Shown: positions 15,350 through 25,246, numbered from the stretch's first letter. The stretch is DNA of 35,713 bases from an uncultured SAR86 cluster bacterium (GCA_902528485.1 CABZTA010000007.1:1-35713); one strand, 5' to 3'. Numbers and translations: made by a program. The notes: a model not told the origin generated them from the sequence alone.

Positions 15350-16096
15350 TTAGTGAATAATTTTTAGATTTGAGAAAGTTTTAGAGATATCGTCATGAAT
15401 TAAAATGTCAGCAAAATGATCAAATTGAGTTTCCTCGTTGTTAATAATAATAAGCTTTGCCCCATTTTCCTTGGCAATCAATGGAAAGTTAGCTGCTGGA
15501 AATACAGATAATGATGAGCCTGCCACTATAAAGACATCGGCTTTTAGTGTCTCTGCTTGAGCTATGATCATCTTATCCTCTGGCATAGGTTGTCCAAAAG
15601 ATATTGTTGCAGTCTTTATCCAACCGTCACATTCATCGCAAGAGGGTGATTGTCTTAATTCTTGAAATTGTTGATGGATTTTGTAGAGTTCAAACTTTTT
15701 TTGACAGTTCAAGCAAACCGCATAAGTTGCATTCCCATGAAGTTCTGTGACTTGATCGTCTTTCAAACCTGATCTTTGATGAAGATTATCAACATTTTGA
15801 GTTATGCAATGCCCAGATTCTTTTTCATTAATAATATCTGTGATAATAATGTGACCTTCATTAGGTTTTTTTTCTTGAAAGTTAGATTTAAATTCAATAC
15901 TTTGAGTCCAATACTTCAATCTTTGAGATTCTTGATCTACAAAGTCTTGAAACATAATAGGTGTGTTTGTTTTCCAAAATCCCTTAGGCCCTCTGAAGTC
16001 AGGTATTCCAGAGTTTGTGCTTATTCCTGCGCCCGTAAAAAAAACAGGATAATTTGAGTGTAGAATAGATTCATTAAATAGCTCTTCAAGATTCAT
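15350..16096 (-). CDS. NAD-dependent protein deacylase, sirtuin (CobB-like)
   Basis: A 248-residue Sir2-family enzyme. It has the NAD-binding GAGISTNSGIPDFRG (22-36), TQNVDNLH (99-106) with the catalytic His120 in ELHGNA, and a zinc site of two CxxC pairs (C128/C131 and C153/C156). GSSLSVFP near 193-200 is the C-terminal NAD motif. It removes acetyl or other acyl groups from lysines, consuming NAD. The Tyr-x-x-Arg pair that marks desuccinylases (class III) is not evident after the cofactor loop, so a plain deacetylase is more likely. It precedes the DASS symporter with no gap. Although a patatin gene lies divergently next to it, the complete zinc-finger sirtuin form argues for a metabolic rather than a phage-defence role. 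Confidence 0.92.
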   Translation of the reverse strand: MNLEELFNESILHSNYPVFFTGAGISTNSGIPDFRGPKGFWKTNTPIMFQDFVDQESQRLKYWTQSIEFKSNFQEKKPNEGHIIITDIINEKESGHCITQNVDNLHQRSGLKDDQVTELHGNATYAVCLNCQKKFELYKIHQQFQELRQSPSCDECDGWIKTATISFGQPMPEDKMIIAQAETLKADVFIVAGSSLSVFPAANFPLIAKENGAKLIIINNEETQFDHFADILIHDDISKTFSNLKIIH

Positions 16097-16127
16097 AAAA
16101 TAATTATAACTGAGCTAAACAATCTGC

Positions 16128-16997
16128 ATGACAAAATATGTTTTATCTCTTGATGGTGGCGGAGTTAGAGGCCTTGCTACTTCTGTTTTTCTTTATGAAT
16201 TAGAGAAAAAAATAGGTAAGCCTCTTTCCTCGAAATTTGATCTAGTTGTGGGAACATCAACCGGAGGAATAATAGCCCTCGTTATTTCTGTTTTAGAAAT
16301 AGAAGGTCCAAGATTGTTAGAAATTTATTCTGAAAAAAATTTAAAAAAGATTTTTACTCGATCCTTCTCAAGTCTTTTTCGAACAAAATATAACGGGTAT
16401 AAAAAACTAGAGGTTATGTATGATTATTTTGGAAGTTTGAAAATGTCTAGTTCAGATACCCCTTGCTCAATTGTTACCTATAATCTAAATACTCGTTTTC
16501 CAGAAATTTTTTCTGAAAGAGATCATCCTGAAGTGTCTGTTGCAGATGTAGCTGCCGCAACTTCTGCTGCACCTACTTATTTCCCGGCAGTTCAAATCGA
16601 AGATAATTGGTATGTGGATGGTGCTGTTTCAACAAATAATCCCGCCTTGATAGCTTTAACTGAAGCAGAAAAACTTTATCCAGAAGATGAAATTAAAGTT
16701 TTTAGTATTGGAACAGGTTTTAATAATAGCTTTATTGATGGATCAAGAGCAAAGAATTGGGGCTCTCTTTCTTGGTTAAGGGGAGGAATAATTCCAATGT
16801 TACTTGAATCAAATTTAGAGCATCAATTATCAGAAAAAATCATAGGAGAAAACTATTTTAGAGTTGATTCCAACTTAAATGATGCAGCTACTCAAATAGA
16901 TATCAAATCGATGAATAACCTAGAACGAATGAGCGAAATGGGCCAAAAATGGTGGTCAAAATATATGAAAGATTCTTTAGATTTTTTAAATGAATGA
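16128..16997 (+). CDS. Patatin-like phospholipase
   Basis: A 289-residue patatin-domain acyl hydrolase. The oxyanion glycines DGGGVRGL (9-16), the nucleophile elbow GTSTG with Ser44, and the catalytic Asp164 in VDGA are all present, giving a complete Ser-Asp dyad. It should release fatty acids from glycerolipids. There is no signal peptide, so it acts in the cytoplasm or at the inner membrane. The gene begins a plus-strand run with gpsA, whose start overlaps its end by 8 bases, linking lipid breakdown and glycerophosphate supply. Patatins also occur as effectors (CapV) in CBASS, but no cyclase or other CBASS gene is nearby. Confidence 0.9.
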   Translation: MTKYVLSLDGGGVRGLATSVFLYELEKKIGKPLSSKFDLVVGTSTGGIIALVISVLEIEGPRLLEIYSEKNLKKIFTRSFSSLFRTKYNGYKKLEVMYDYFGSLKMSSSDTPCSIVTYNLNTRFPEIFSERDHPEVSVADVAAATSAAPTYFPAVQIEDNWYVDGAVSTNNPALIALTEAEKLYPEDEIKVFSIGTGFNNSFIDGSRAKNWGSLSWLRGGIIPMLLESNLEHQLSEKIIGENYFRVDSNLNDAATQIDIKSMNNLERMSEMGQKWWSKYMKDSLDFLNE

Positions 16998-17994
16998 TAC
17001 ATCCAAAAAAATAGGTATTTTGGGAGGTGGATCTTGGGGAACCGTTCTGTCTGAAATCGCTAGTTCAAATGGGTATGAGGTATTACTTTGGTCTAGAAAT
17101 AAAAAAACTGTTTACGAAATAAACAATAAGCACACCAATAAAAAATATACTGGAGCCAAAAAGCTTAGTAATAAAATAAAAGCTACTTCTAATCAAAGAG
17201 ATGTTTTAAAACTTAGACATATCATTATTTCAATACCCTCGTCATCTATAAGGAGTTTTTTCAAAAAAAATAAATATAACTTAAATAATTCAACTTCTTT
17301 TTTAATTGCTTCAAAAGGTTTAGAGAGAAAGACCTTCAAGTCTTTGAGTGAAATATTATTAGAGGAGATTAGTCCAAAAGCTAAACTTTCGGTTTTATCT
17401 GGACCAAATCTTGCATCTGAAATTATTGAGGGCATGACTTCAGCATGCGTGATAGCTTCGAAAAATAAAAAATTAGCCAAAGAGTTTGCGGCGATACTAG
17501 ATCAAGATAATTTCAAGGTTTTTCTAAATAATGATGTCAAAGGGATTGAGTTAGCTGGAGCTCTGAAAAACATATATGCCATAGTGTCTGGATTATCCGA
17601 TGGGTTAGGAAATAAAAAAAATACTAAAGCAATGATCTTAACGAGAAGCTTAGTTGAAATGTCGCATCTTTTTCAAAGACTGAAGCTAAATAAACTCACT
17701 CTAATTGGGCTGGCTGGCGTCGGAGATTTAATTGCTACATCAAGCTCAGAAAAAAGTAGGAACTATTCCTTCGGATACCTTTTGGGAAGAGGAAAGTCTA
17801 GGCACGAAGCTAAAATCGCAATAAATCAGGTGATTGAGGGAGAAAAAACTCTAAAAACCGTATACGAAAAGATAAATGAAATAAATTTAGAAATGCCCAT
17901 AGTAGAAAAGTTACACAATATTGTTTTTAAAAAGTCTGCAGTAAGAGAATCTTTTGATAAAATGATTTTGGAATCTGATGGAAGAGATTTATAA
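16990..17994 (+). CDS. gpsA: Glycerol-3-phosphate dehydrogenase [NAD(P)+]
   Basis: A 334-residue GpsA. It makes sn-glycerol 3-phosphate from dihydroxyacetone phosphate for phospholipid synthesis. The N-terminal Rossmann motif GGGSWGTVL is at 12-20, SGPNLASEI at 137-145, the catalytic Lys193 in GALKNIYA, and LAGVGDLIATSSS, a conserved substrate-binding segment, lies further along. Length matches the family (about 330-340). The start ATG overlaps the patatin stop by 8 bases and the next gene begins directly after its stop. Lysine-rich composition agrees with the AT-rich genome. Confidence 0.95.
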   Translation: MNDTSKKIGILGGGSWGTVLSEIASSNGYEVLLWSRNKKTVYEINNKHTNKKYTGAKKLSNKIKATSNQRDVLKLRHIIISIPSSSIRSFFKKNKYNLNNSTSFLIASKGLERKTFKSLSEILLEEISPKAKLSVLSGPNLASEIIEGMTSACVIASKNKKLAKEFAAILDQDNFKVFLNNDVKGIELAGALKNIYAIVSGLSDGLGNKKNTKAMILTRSLVEMSHLFQRLKLNKLTLIGLAGVGDLIATSSSEKSRNYSFGYLLGRGKSRHEAKIAINQVIEGEKTLKTVYEKINEINLEMPIVEKLHNIVFKKSAVRESFDKMILESDGRDL

Positions 17995-18339
17995 ATGACA
18001 CAAGAAAAAGATAGTTCAAAAGAAAGCAAGGAAGCTCAGCAGGAACCAAGCGTGATTTCTGATGAAGCTATGTCTAATATTAAAGATAGCTCTACATGGA
18101 TCGATGCTTTACTAGTTATTGTTTACCTCATAGTTTTTTCATACTCAATTTTTCTTTTGTGGATTATCGCAATTGCTCAGTTTTTCTTTAAGTTGATTAC
18201 AAAAAACCCCAATAAACATCTTGGCGAATTAACAAATCTTTTTCAGAAATTCATAAATCAAATCATTGACTTCGTTTCATTTGAGACAGAACAAAGACCA
18301 TATCCATTCAATAGTATTAACAATAAAAAAGATGATTGA
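17995..18339 (+). CDS. DUF4389 domain membrane protein
   Basis: A 114-residue protein with a charged, Ser/Glu-rich N-terminus (about 1-35), one or two hydrophobic segments (about 38-62), and a C-terminal stretch ending in the family's YPF. The segment [17 protein letters not shown] is typical of DUF4389, a small membrane family of unknown function often found beside lipid genes. It begins directly after the gpsA stop and overlaps the glutathione transferase start by 8 bases, so it belongs to the same operon. No catalytic motif is visible and no function is assigned. Confidence 0.8.
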   Translation: MTQEKDSSKESKEAQQEPSVISDEAMSNIKDSSTWIDALLVIVYLIVFSYSIFLLWIIAIAQFFFKLITKNPNKHLGELTNLFQKFINQIIDFVSFETEQRPYPFNSINNKKDD

Positions 18340-19015
18340 CTTATATACAACCTCCACACCAAATGGCCATAAAGTGTCATGTACTCTCGAATCTATGGGT
18401 CTTGATTACACAACTCATGCTATTGACTTGCAAAAAGGAGATCAAAAAACATCTGATTTTTTAGCCATGAATCCTAATGGAAGAATTCCAGTAATTGTTG
18501 ATAGGGAGAACGATGATTTAGCAATCTTCGAGTCTGGAGCTATCATGATTTACCTTGCAGAAAAGACAGGGAAACTTCTTCCTAGTGATACAGTTAAAAG
18601 ATCGCAAGTTATTCAATGGTTGATGTTCCAAATGGGTGGAATTGGACCAATGATGGGTCAGGCAAATGTATTTTTCAGATATTTTCCTGAAAAAATTCAA
18701 CCCGCCATAGATCGATACCAAAATGAAAGCAGAAGATTGTTTGAAGTTTTGAATACTAGTTTGAGCGGCAAAGATTGGCTCGTGGATGAATTTTCAATAG
18801 CTGATATTGCGAATTGGTGTTGGGTAAGAACTCATAGATGGTCTGGAGTATCAACAGACGGTCTTGATGATCTGAAGTTATGGATAGACAGGATTTATAA
18901 TCAACCTGGCATGCTGAAAGGTCTTGAAGTGCCTGTAAAAGTAGAGAACCTTCTCAAAGATAAGAAAAAAGCTGAAGAATTTGCAAAAGGGGGCGGTGCA
19001 ATCGTCCAGAAATAA
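18332..19015 (+). CDS. Glutathione S-transferase family protein, YfcG-like
   Basis: A 227-residue GST starting [15 protein letters not shown], very close to the E. coli YfcG start (MIDLYFAPTPNGHK). The thioredoxin-like N domain has the TPNGHK glutathione-binding loop and NGRIPVIVD with the cis-Pro, followed by [11 protein letters not shown]; the C-terminal part is the all-helical GST domain with [13 protein letters not shown]. YfcG-type (Nu-class) proteins reduce disulfides using bound glutathione rather than conjugating electrophiles. ATG 18332 is chosen because the upstream in-frame extension to 18266 overlaps the previous gene and lacks homology. It overlaps the DUF4389 stop by 8 bases. 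Confidence 0.9.
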   Translation: MIDLYTTSTPNGHKVSCTLESMGLDYTTHAIDLQKGDQKTSDFLAMNPNGRIPVIVDRENDDLAIFESGAIMIYLAEKTGKLLPSDTVKRSQVIQWLMFQMGGIGPMMGQANVFFRYFPEKIQPAIDRYQNESRRLFEVLNTSLSGKDWLVDEFSIADIANWCWVRTHRWSGVSTDGLDDLKLWIDRIYNQPGMLKGLEVPVKVENLLKDKKKAEEFAKGGGAIVQK

Positions 19016-19085
19016 CCTTATTCCTGATATTAACTTTGCTATATTGTAAAATTACATCTAGAGTAAACAACTTTTAAGACTAATT

Positions 19086-19691
19086 ATGAAAAAAGTAGCC
19101 AAATTTAAGCCATCTGCTCCATCAATGGAAGAAGCTAAGGAAGCTGTTAGAACACTTATTGCCTGGGCTGGGGATGATCCAGAAAGGGAAGGACTGATCG
19201 AAACACCAGACAGAGTAGCAAGAGCTTACCAAGAATTTTTTGCTGGCTATGAGGAAGATCCAGAAGAAATATTATCTAAAACTTTTGAGGAAGTTGAAGG
19301 TTACGATGAGATGGTGATTGTCAGAAACATAAGATTGGAATCTCACTGCGAACATCACATGGTGCCTATTTTAGGTATAGCGCACATAGGTTATATCCCC
19401 AACAATCGAGTCGTCGGCATAAGTAAGCTTGCAAGAATCGTTGATGTTTTTGGTAAAAGACTTCAAACGCAAGAAACTATGACCGCTCAGATTGCAGACG
19501 CTATAAGCAATGTCCTCAAACCAAAAGGGGTTGCAGTTGTCGTCGATGCCGCCCATCAATGTATGACCACCAGAGGAATTCATAAATCCGAAACTAGCAC
19601 TGTCACAAGTAAAATGACTGGTATTTTTCAAAAAAATACTGACACTAGAAACGAGTTTATGTCCTTAATTCATTCAGGAAATAATCAATAA
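19086..19691 (+). CDS. folE: GTP cyclohydrolase I (FolE)
   Basis: A 201-residue type I GTP cyclohydrolase, the first step from GTP to dihydroneopterin triphosphate for folate. The zinc ligands are in place: C88 and H91 in SHCEHHMVP and C159 in HQCMTTRG. VGISKLARIVDVF and RLQTQE are standard FolE blocks, and the C-terminal SETSTVTSKMTGIF is where the substrate loop ends. A 70-base gap upstream contains TATATT at 19040-19045, a possible -10, so it may start its own transcript. Maf follows after three bases. FolD, another folate enzyme, lies about 5 kb further on but in the opposite direction. Confidence 0.96.
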   Translation: MKKVAKFKPSAPSMEEAKEAVRTLIAWAGDDPEREGLIETPDRVARAYQEFFAGYEEDPEEILSKTFEEVEGYDEMVIVRNIRLESHCEHHMVPILGIAHIGYIPNNRVVGISKLARIVDVFGKRLQTQETMTAQIADAISNVLKPKGVAVVVDAAHQCMTTRGIHKSETSTVTSKMTGIFQKNTDTRNEFMSLIHSGNNQ

Positions 19692-19694
19692 ATT

Positions 19695-20261
19695 TTGACA
19701 ATTGATTTTGTTCTTTCCTCAGAATCAGAGATAAGAAAAAAAATTCTTTCTGAAGCGGGCTTCAATTTTGAAACTTGCAAACCTGAAATTGATGAACATG
19801 AACTTAAAGACAAAAATAGATCACTTTCACCAATTGAACTTTCCATTTTGCTGGCAAAAGAAAAGGCGCTTAGCGTAAGTAAATTTTTCCCTGACAAATA
19901 CATAATCGGTAGCGATCAAATTTGCATTCAGAACAATAAGGTCTTCAGTAAACCAATATATAAAGAGAAGGCAATGGAAAATCTGAAGGAACTTTCAGGC
20001 AAAGAGCACTTTCAAATCAACGGCCTGGCAATTGTAAAAAATAGTGAAATTATTTTGGAAGATCATTTCAAAGCAATCCTTAAGATGAAGAATTTAAGTT
20101 TAGATGAGATAAAAGCATACGTAGAAAAAGACAAGCCTCTTAAATCAAGTGGTTCTTATAAATACGAATCTTATGGAAAAGAATTATTTGAATTTGTTAA
20201 TGGTGATCCTTTTGTTATTCAAGGGTTACCGTTGCAGGCTATCAAGAATTTTTTTAGATAA
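19695..20261 (+). CDS. Maf family nucleoside triphosphate pyrophosphatase
   Basis: A 188-residue Maf protein. Family marks are FVLSSESEIRKKIL at the N-terminus (normally S-x-S-P-R-R), EKALSVS, IIGSDQ with the catalytic Asp, SGSYKYES and GDPFVIQGLPL. These enzymes hydrolyse non-canonical or methylated nucleotides to monophosphates. The start is TTG at 19695; there is no ATG or GTG close enough to keep the beta-strand that opens the fold, so TTG is the best choice although weak. It lies 3 bases after folE and 20 bases before the SDR. The GSDQ form and missing Pro-Arg pair distinguish it from E. coli YhdE/YceF; the exact substrate is unknown. Confidence 0.85.
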   Translation: MTIDFVLSSESEIRKKILSEAGFNFETCKPEIDEHELKDKNRSLSPIELSILLAKEKALSVSKFFPDKYIIGSDQICIQNNKVFSKPIYKEKAMENLKELSGKEHFQINGLAIVKNSEIILEDHFKAILKMKNLSLDEIKAYVEKDKPLKSSGSYKYESYGKELFEFVNGDPFVIQGLPLQAIKNFFR

Positions 20262-20281
20262 TTTGGTAAGGTTTACTAATT

Positions 20282-21151
20282 ATGAAGAATTTCAAAGATA
20301 AAGTTGCTGTTATTACAGGTGCTGGGTCTGGAATGGGCCAAGAGCTTGCTTTGCAGTTGGCATCTGAAGGTTGCAACATAGCCTTAGTTGAATGGAAAGA
20401 AGATCTTTTGAATGATACAAGGGAATTACTTAAAAAACATAACGTTGGAGTTTCTTCGCATTTAATTGATGTCAGTGATAAAAATGCAGTTGATAACTTG
20501 CCAAATGAAGTTATTGAAAATCATGGGCAAGTGGACATTGTTTTCAACAATGCAGGTTTATCTGTAGCGACCAAAGTTGAAGATAGCACAGATGAAGATT
20601 GGGACTTCGGATTGGGAATTCTTTTGCATGGGGTTATTAATTCAACAAGAGCTTTTCTGCCCCACTTAAAAGGAAGACCTGAATCTGCAATCGTTAATAC
20701 ATCATCAATATTTGGACTTTTGAGCGTGCCTACACAGTCTATTTACCACGTTGGGAAATTTGGCGTTAGAGGTTTTACTGAAAGTTTAGCTCTAGAAATG
20801 CAATTGAATAATGAGTCTGTGGAAGTTTATTCTGTTCATCCTGGGCACATAGGTACCAATATATTTTCTGCATCAAGGTTTAAAAATTTTGAACCCGGGA
20901 CTTCCTTATTTGGTGAAGCAAATACTCCTGAAGAAGCAGGAAAAATTTTTAAGGAAAATGCACCTACAAGTGCAAAAAGTGCTGCAAAAATAATTCTTAA
21001 AAACATTCGAAAGAAAAATAAGAGGATATTAGTCGGTATAGACGCACATATGTATGATTTGGCTCAAAGAATTTTTCCGAAGTGGTATATATATCTTCTA
21101 CCTCTAATTCCATTGATAAGAAATTTATTTCCTAAAGATAAGATTAGTTAA
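20282..21151 (+). CDS. SDR family NAD(P)-dependent oxidoreductase
   Basis: A 289-residue short-chain dehydrogenase. TGAGSGMG at 12-19 binds the cofactor, NNAG at 89-92 supports the core, and the catalytic Ser142, Tyr155 and Lys159 (YHVGK) are present; VHPGHIGTNIF follows as the PG-T motif. An extended, basic C-terminus (KNIRKKNKRILVG, then a hydrophobic end) suggests membrane association, a pattern common among SDRs acting on long-chain or sterol-like substrates. Substrate is not predictable. It is the last gene of the plus-strand run and overlaps the convergent FabY-like gene by 8 bases. Confidence 0.9.
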   Translation: MKNFKDKVAVITGAGSGMGQELALQLASEGCNIALVEWKEDLLNDTRELLKKHNVGVSSHLIDVSDKNAVDNLPNEVIENHGQVDIVFNNAGLSVATKVEDSTDEDWDFGLGILLHGVINSTRAFLPHLKGRPESAIVNTSSIFGLLSVPTQSIYHVGKFGVRGFTESLALEMQLNNESVEVYSVHPGHIGTNIFSASRFKNFEPGTSLFGEANTPEEAGKIFKENAPTSAKSAAKIILKNIRKKNKRILVGIDAHMYDLAQRIFPKWYIYLLPLIPLIRNLFPKDKIS

Positions 21152-22805
21152 ATTTTATAGGGGCTTTGTAGCCTTTAAGTCTTATGCCTTCTTCAGAAAT
21201 TTCAATATCCTCTAATCCTTCCAGGACTTCCTCATTAAATCTATAAATAACCCCGTAATCTCCTTTCTTACAACTGTCTTGATAGTTAATAGATGATTCA
21301 CGAACTTTTTCTTTATTTTGCTCGTATTGCAAGTGTTCAGCTTTAGAGAATTCTTGGTTAGCTAAATCAACTGCAATCTTTGGAGATATTATTCCTGCTG
21401 AGGCATTATTCCCTCCAAAACCTTTTGCATTTAGATAAATGGCATCAATAGATTCTTTATCTTTTTCGGTGTCTTCCAAAATGAAATTCAAATTATCTTT
21501 ATATACATCCTCGGCAAGTTTTTTGGTTGTATTGATACCTGGTATGAAACCATGTTTCCAAAAGCCAATTGCAGTCATTAGTTCGTCTCCAGCTGCTGGG
21601 CCCATTGTATGACCTAAGGAGCCTTTTAAGCCCGTTACTTCCCATTCATTAAGGCCCATTCCATTTGCTACTGATGAAAGTACATGCGACTCAGTGCTTC
21701 TGTTTTGAAAAGTACCTGTTCCGTGTGCGATAACAAAACTCCTTTTGAGATCATTAGAAAATTGTTTAGTTTCATTAACTGCAGAAGCCATGGTGATGTA
21801 ATTTCCAATACCTGGCGAAGAAATTGATTTTTTAATCCCGTCAGCATTAATTTTTATCCCTGGGGCTAAAGCATATATCTCTAAGCCTAGTTCAAAGGCT
21901 TTTTCTAAGCTTGCTACTAAGACAAATTGAGCTGCCTCACCTAAAATTAGGCCTGCATTATCTCCAAATGGTCTGCATGCTCTGGAGTGGTCAATCTCAG
22001 AATCATCTCCGTTCCTTTGTTGCATTGCTAGTATTTTTTTATCGTCAGCAATTCCTGTAGTAGCAACAAAACCATCAGTTACTTCAGGATTTATTGGTGC
22101 CTCAGCTGATCCAGCAATACCGATATCTAAACGATCTTCTTTAATACCATTTATAAGTAAATCGAGGTTATACAAAAAAGTAGCGCATGCGCCTGCATTT
22201 GCACCTGTAACTCCCACAGATCCCAAAATGTATGCATTGATAAAATCTGCGGACATTTCAAGCAATGACATAGACAAATGTTTAGAACTTGCTCTTTTAC
22301 CCTTAAGTCTAGACTGCATTAAACCTCCCAAACCAAATGAGTCTAATTGACCTATTGCAGGCCCAGCAAAAACTCCAACTCTTGAAGGATCAACAATCGG
22401 TTTAATATCTTCATCCCAATTGATCCCCGCAAAACTAAGAGTATCAGAAACTCCAAATAATGTAGTTTCTAATCCCACGGGATGTTGCCTAGACTTATAA
22501 AAGCTTCCCGGATCAAATCCAGTTGGAAATTGTCCAGCTGCATTTACATTCATCTTTCCAGTCATTAAACCGTCCGGATCATATTTATCTTTATCAATCT
22601 TTCTTACCAATGTATTGGCGAGAATATTTTCTTCGTTAGTAAGTCCATCAGTCAAATTGCTGAGATCAAGAATGACCTCATTTTTTTCTTCTTGTGAAAG
22701 AAGTTTAAATACCAACCGCTTATAGGCAAGATCAAATGCAGATCGTCCAGCAGAATTAATTCCTCCGTATCCGCATATAACTGGCAATCTTCTTATTGAC
22801 TTCAT
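21144..22805 (-). CDS. Beta-ketoacyl synthase, FabY-like
   Basis: A 553-residue thiolase-fold condensing enzyme. The nucleophile Cys207 (in NAGACATFLYN), His361 (AHGTGT) and His399 (KGSLGHTMG) form the Cys-His-His set of KAS I/II enzymes. Its N-terminus RLPVICGYGGINSAGRS strongly resembles FabY of Pseudomonas aeruginosa, a long KAS that starts fatty-acid synthesis from acetyl-CoA and malonyl-ACP in place of FabH. It is shorter than the ~630 residues of FabY but far longer than FabB/FabF (~410), with extra sequence before and after the core. The gene has its own promoter region shared with the divergent acyl-CoA ligase. Confidence 0.87.
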   Translation of the reverse strand: MKSIRRLPVICGYGGINSAGRSAFDLAYKRLVFKLLSQEEKNEVILDLSNLTDGLTNEENILANTLVRKIDKDKYDPDGLMTGKMNVNAAGQFPTGFDPGSFYKSRQHPVGLETTLFGVSDTLSFAGINWDEDIKPIVDPSRVGVFAGPAIGQLDSFGLGGLMQSRLKGKRASSKHLSMSLLEMSADFINAYILGSVGVTGANAGACATFLYNLDLLINGIKEDRLDIGIAGSAEAPINPEVTDGFVATTGIADDKKILAMQQRNGDDSEIDHSRACRPFGDNAGLILGEAAQFVLVASLEKAFELGLEIYALAPGIKINADGIKKSISSPGIGNYITMASAVNETKQFSNDLKRSFVIAHGTGTFQNRSTESHVLSSVANGMGLNEWEVTGLKGSLGHTMGPAAGDELMTAIGFWKHGFIPGINTTKKLAEDVYKDNLNFILEDTEKDKESIDAIYLNAKGFGGNNASAGIISPKIAVDLANQEFSKAEHLQYEQNKEKVRESSINYQDSCKKGDYGVIYRFNEEVLEGLEDIEISEEGIRLKGYKAPIKFN

Positions 22806-22860
22806 AATGTGATATTTTTTATTCCGGAGGAGTTATTTTACTTTAAAAATACAAAAGATT

Positions 22861-24414
22861 ATGCACCCAGGTATAAATGGCCCAAAACTAAAAGATAAAC
22901 CAGCAATTATTATGGCTGGGAGCGGTGATGTAATAACGCACCAAGAATTAAATGAATTATCCAATCAAGGCGCCCAACTATTTCGATCTCTTGACTTAAA
23001 ACCTGGAGATAGTATGGCCTTCATGATGGAGAACCATAAGCTGTTTTTTCCTATTGCATTTGCAGCATGGAGAAGTGGGCTGAAATACACTGCTATCAGC
23101 TGGAGACTTCAGGCAAATGAAGTTGAATACATTGTCAAAGATTGTGGTGCAAAAGTATTTATCACATCAAAATTTTTAGAGGATTCAGCTAAAGATCTAG
23201 CAAGCTCTCTTGAGGGAGTGCATAAATTTATGCTTGATGGAGAATCAGGTGATTTCAAATCTTTTGAAAATGCGATCAAATCAATGCCCGTTGAACCGAT
23301 AGAAGATGAATGTCAGGGGGCAGCAATGCTTTATTCTTCAGGAACTACAGGAAAGCCAAAGGGCGTCAGTAGAGAGATAAACCTAAGTCCTTTACCTTAT
23401 GATTCTGCCGATGATGATCTTGGTTTGACCAGAGTTGTGCAAGGTCTGTATTCAGCTGACGAAGAATCAATTTATCTATCTCCAGCACCTTTGTATCATT
23501 CAGCTCCGATGGGCTTTAATACAGGATTTTTGGCTTTGGGAGCAACAAGCATCGTTTTAGAAAAATTTGATCCCGAGGCTGCATTGGAAGCTATTGAGAA
23601 ATATAAAATCACTCACAGTCAATGGGTTCCAACAATGTTTATTAGATTTCTTAAGAGCGATCCAGAAATCATGGATAAATATGATTTATCATCACACAAA
23701 ATTGCCATTCATGCGGCTGCTCCATGCCCAGTCGAAGTAAAAGAAAAAATGATTGATTGGTGGGGGCCAATTATTCACGAATATTATGCTGGAACAGAAT
23801 TTAACGGCTTTGTTGCATGTAATTCTGAGCAATGGCTTGCTCACAAAGGGACTGTTGGACAGTCATTATTAGGACCTGTACATATTCTCGATGATGATCA
23901 AAACGAAGTAGCTACTGGAGAAGAGGGAACTATATATTTTGAGGGACCAACATCAACGGGTTTTTCCTATCACAATGATGAGGAAAAAACTAAAGGAGCG
24001 ACATCAAAGCAAGGATATACAACTCTTGGAGATGTAGGCTACCTTGATGAGGATGGCTTTCTTTACCTAACCGACAGGAAAGCTTTTATGATAATTTCTG
24101 GGGGAGTAAATATATATCCTAAAGAAACTGAAGATACTTTGATTATGCACCCAAAAGTTGCAGATGTTGCTGTGTTTGGAGTACCGAACGAAGAAATGGG
24201 AGAGGAAGTGAAGGCCGTAGTTCAACCTAAAGATATGAGTTTGGCTAGCGATGATCTTGAGCAAGAATTGATGGCTTATTGTCGAGAAAATATTTCGCAC
24301 GTCAAATGCCCTAGGAGCATTGATTTTCGTGAAGAGTTACCTCGACATCCAACAGGAAAGTTATACAAAAGACTTCTTAAGGATGAATACTGGGGAAAGG
24401 GAAAGGCTATTTAA
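22861..24414 (+). CDS. AMP-dependent acyl-CoA synthetase/ligase
   Basis: A 517-residue ANL-superfamily enzyme that activates a carboxylic acid with ATP and CoA. The AMP-binding loop [13 protein letters not shown] is at 158-170, YYAGTEF (motif A5 region) and [25 protein letters not shown] follow, and the C-terminal catalytic Lys lies in HPTGKLYKR. Chain-length preference is unknown; related proteins handle medium or branched acids, and the Atu pathway needs such a ligase (AtuH), though this gene is 12 kb from the carboxylase. A strong GGAGGAG at 22824-22830 lies too far from ATG 22861 to be its ribosome site. The gene overlaps folD tail to tail by 8 bases. Confidence 0.92.
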   Translation: MHPGINGPKLKDKPAIIMAGSGDVITHQELNELSNQGAQLFRSLDLKPGDSMAFMMENHKLFFPIAFAAWRSGLKYTAISWRLQANEVEYIVKDCGAKVFITSKFLEDSAKDLASSLEGVHKFMLDGESGDFKSFENAIKSMPVEPIEDECQGAAMLYSSGTTGKPKGVSREINLSPLPYDSADDDLGLTRVVQGLYSADEESIYLSPAPLYHSAPMGFNTGFLALGATSIVLEKFDPEAALEAIEKYKITHSQWVPTMFIRFLKSDPEIMDKYDLSSHKIAIHAAAPCPVEVKEKMIDWWGPIIHEYYAGTEFNGFVACNSEQWLAHKGTVGQSLLGPVHILDDDQNEVATGEEGTIYFEGPTSTGFSYHNDEEKTKGATSKQGYTTLGDVGYLDEDGFLYLTDRKAFMIISGGVNIYPKETEDTLIMHPKVADVAVFGVPNEEMGEEVKAVVQPKDMSLASDDLEQELMAYCRENISHVKCPRSIDFREELPRHPTGKLYKRLLKDEYWGKGKAI

Positions 24415-25246
24415 ATTTAGCCTCACAACTCTCAAGAGTTTGCATAATTAATGTGTTGATTGTCATTGGACCTACTCCACCAGGAACAGGAGTGTAAGCT
24501 GAGCAGATAGAATCTAATCCTTCTTGTTCAACATCACCAAAACCCCCGGGATGAAATCCAGCGTCGACTAAGATAGAACCTTTTTTTAACCAAGAAGATT
24601 TTACAAATTCCTTCTTTCCCAGTGCTGCTACAACAATATCTGAATCACTTACAATTTCTGAAAGATTCGTCGTCTTTGAGTGACAAATTGAAACGGTTGC
24701 ATTTTCGTTCAATAACATCATCGACATGGGTTTTCCTAAAATTGGACTTCTGCCTATCACGCAAGCACTTCTGCCAGAACAATCTATACCGTAATGCTTT
24801 AATATCCTCATGATTCCATAGGGAGTGCATGAGCCATAAGCATCAGAACCCATGGCCATTAACCCAAAGCTTTCAGAAGTAACACCATCAACATCTTTTT
24901 CAACTGCAATCGAATCAAAGCAGATTCTTTCATCTATTTGAGAAGGAACAGGATGCTGTAAAAGAATTCCATGAACATTCTCATTTCTATTTAATTTACT
25001 TATTTTTTCTAAGAGCTCCTCTGTGGTAGTTGACTCATCCATCTCAACTTTTAGAGAATCCATTCCAATTCTTTTACAAGCATTACCTTTCATTTTCACG
25101 TATGTTGCAGAGGCTGGATCCCTTCCTACTAAGATGGTTGCCAGAATTGGAGTTGCACCAGTTTTTTCTTTGAGTTCAGAGACTCTTATTTTGAATTCTT
25201 CTTCTGAAAGTGAAGCTAATTTTTTTCCATCTAATATCAAAGACAT
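24407..25246 (-). CDS. folD: Methylenetetrahydrofolate dehydrogenase/cyclohydrolase
   Basis: A 279-residue bifunctional FolD interconverting methylene- and formyl-tetrahydrofolate using NADP. The catalytic Lys lies in [14 protein letters not shown], the conserved GILLQHPVP strand follows, [13 protein letters not shown] is the Rossmann dinucleotide segment, and [11 protein letters not shown] is the C-terminal signature. Length is normal (about 280). Upstream, 80 bases separate it from tRNA-Pro, which points the other way. It is convergent with the acyl-CoA ligase. Confidence 0.96.
   Translation of the reverse strand: MSLILDGKKLASLSEEEFKIRVSELKEKTGATPILATILVGRDPASATYVKMKGNACKRIGMDSLKVEMDESTTTEELLEKISKLNRNENVHGILLQHPVPSQIDERICFDSIAVEKDVDGVTSESFGLMAMGSDAYGSCTPYGIMRILKHYGIDCSGRSACVIGRSPILGKPMSMMLLNENATVSICHSKTTNLSEIVSDSDIVVAALGKKEFVKSSWLKKGSILVDAGFHPGGFGDVEQEGLDSICSAYTPVPGGVGPMTINTLIMQTLESCEAKFK

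Noticed and set aside
15350-16997. Adjacent Sir2 and patatin genes as a phage-defence island
   Set aside because: The sirtuin is a complete CobB-like enzyme with zinc site and the patatin is in an operon with gpsA. No cyclase, nuclease, TIR or other defence partner is nearby, and the two genes are divergent.
18266-18331. N-terminal extension of the glutathione transferase
   Set aside because: The 22 extra residues lie inside the DUF4389 gene and do not match YfcG, whose start aligns exactly with ATG 18332.
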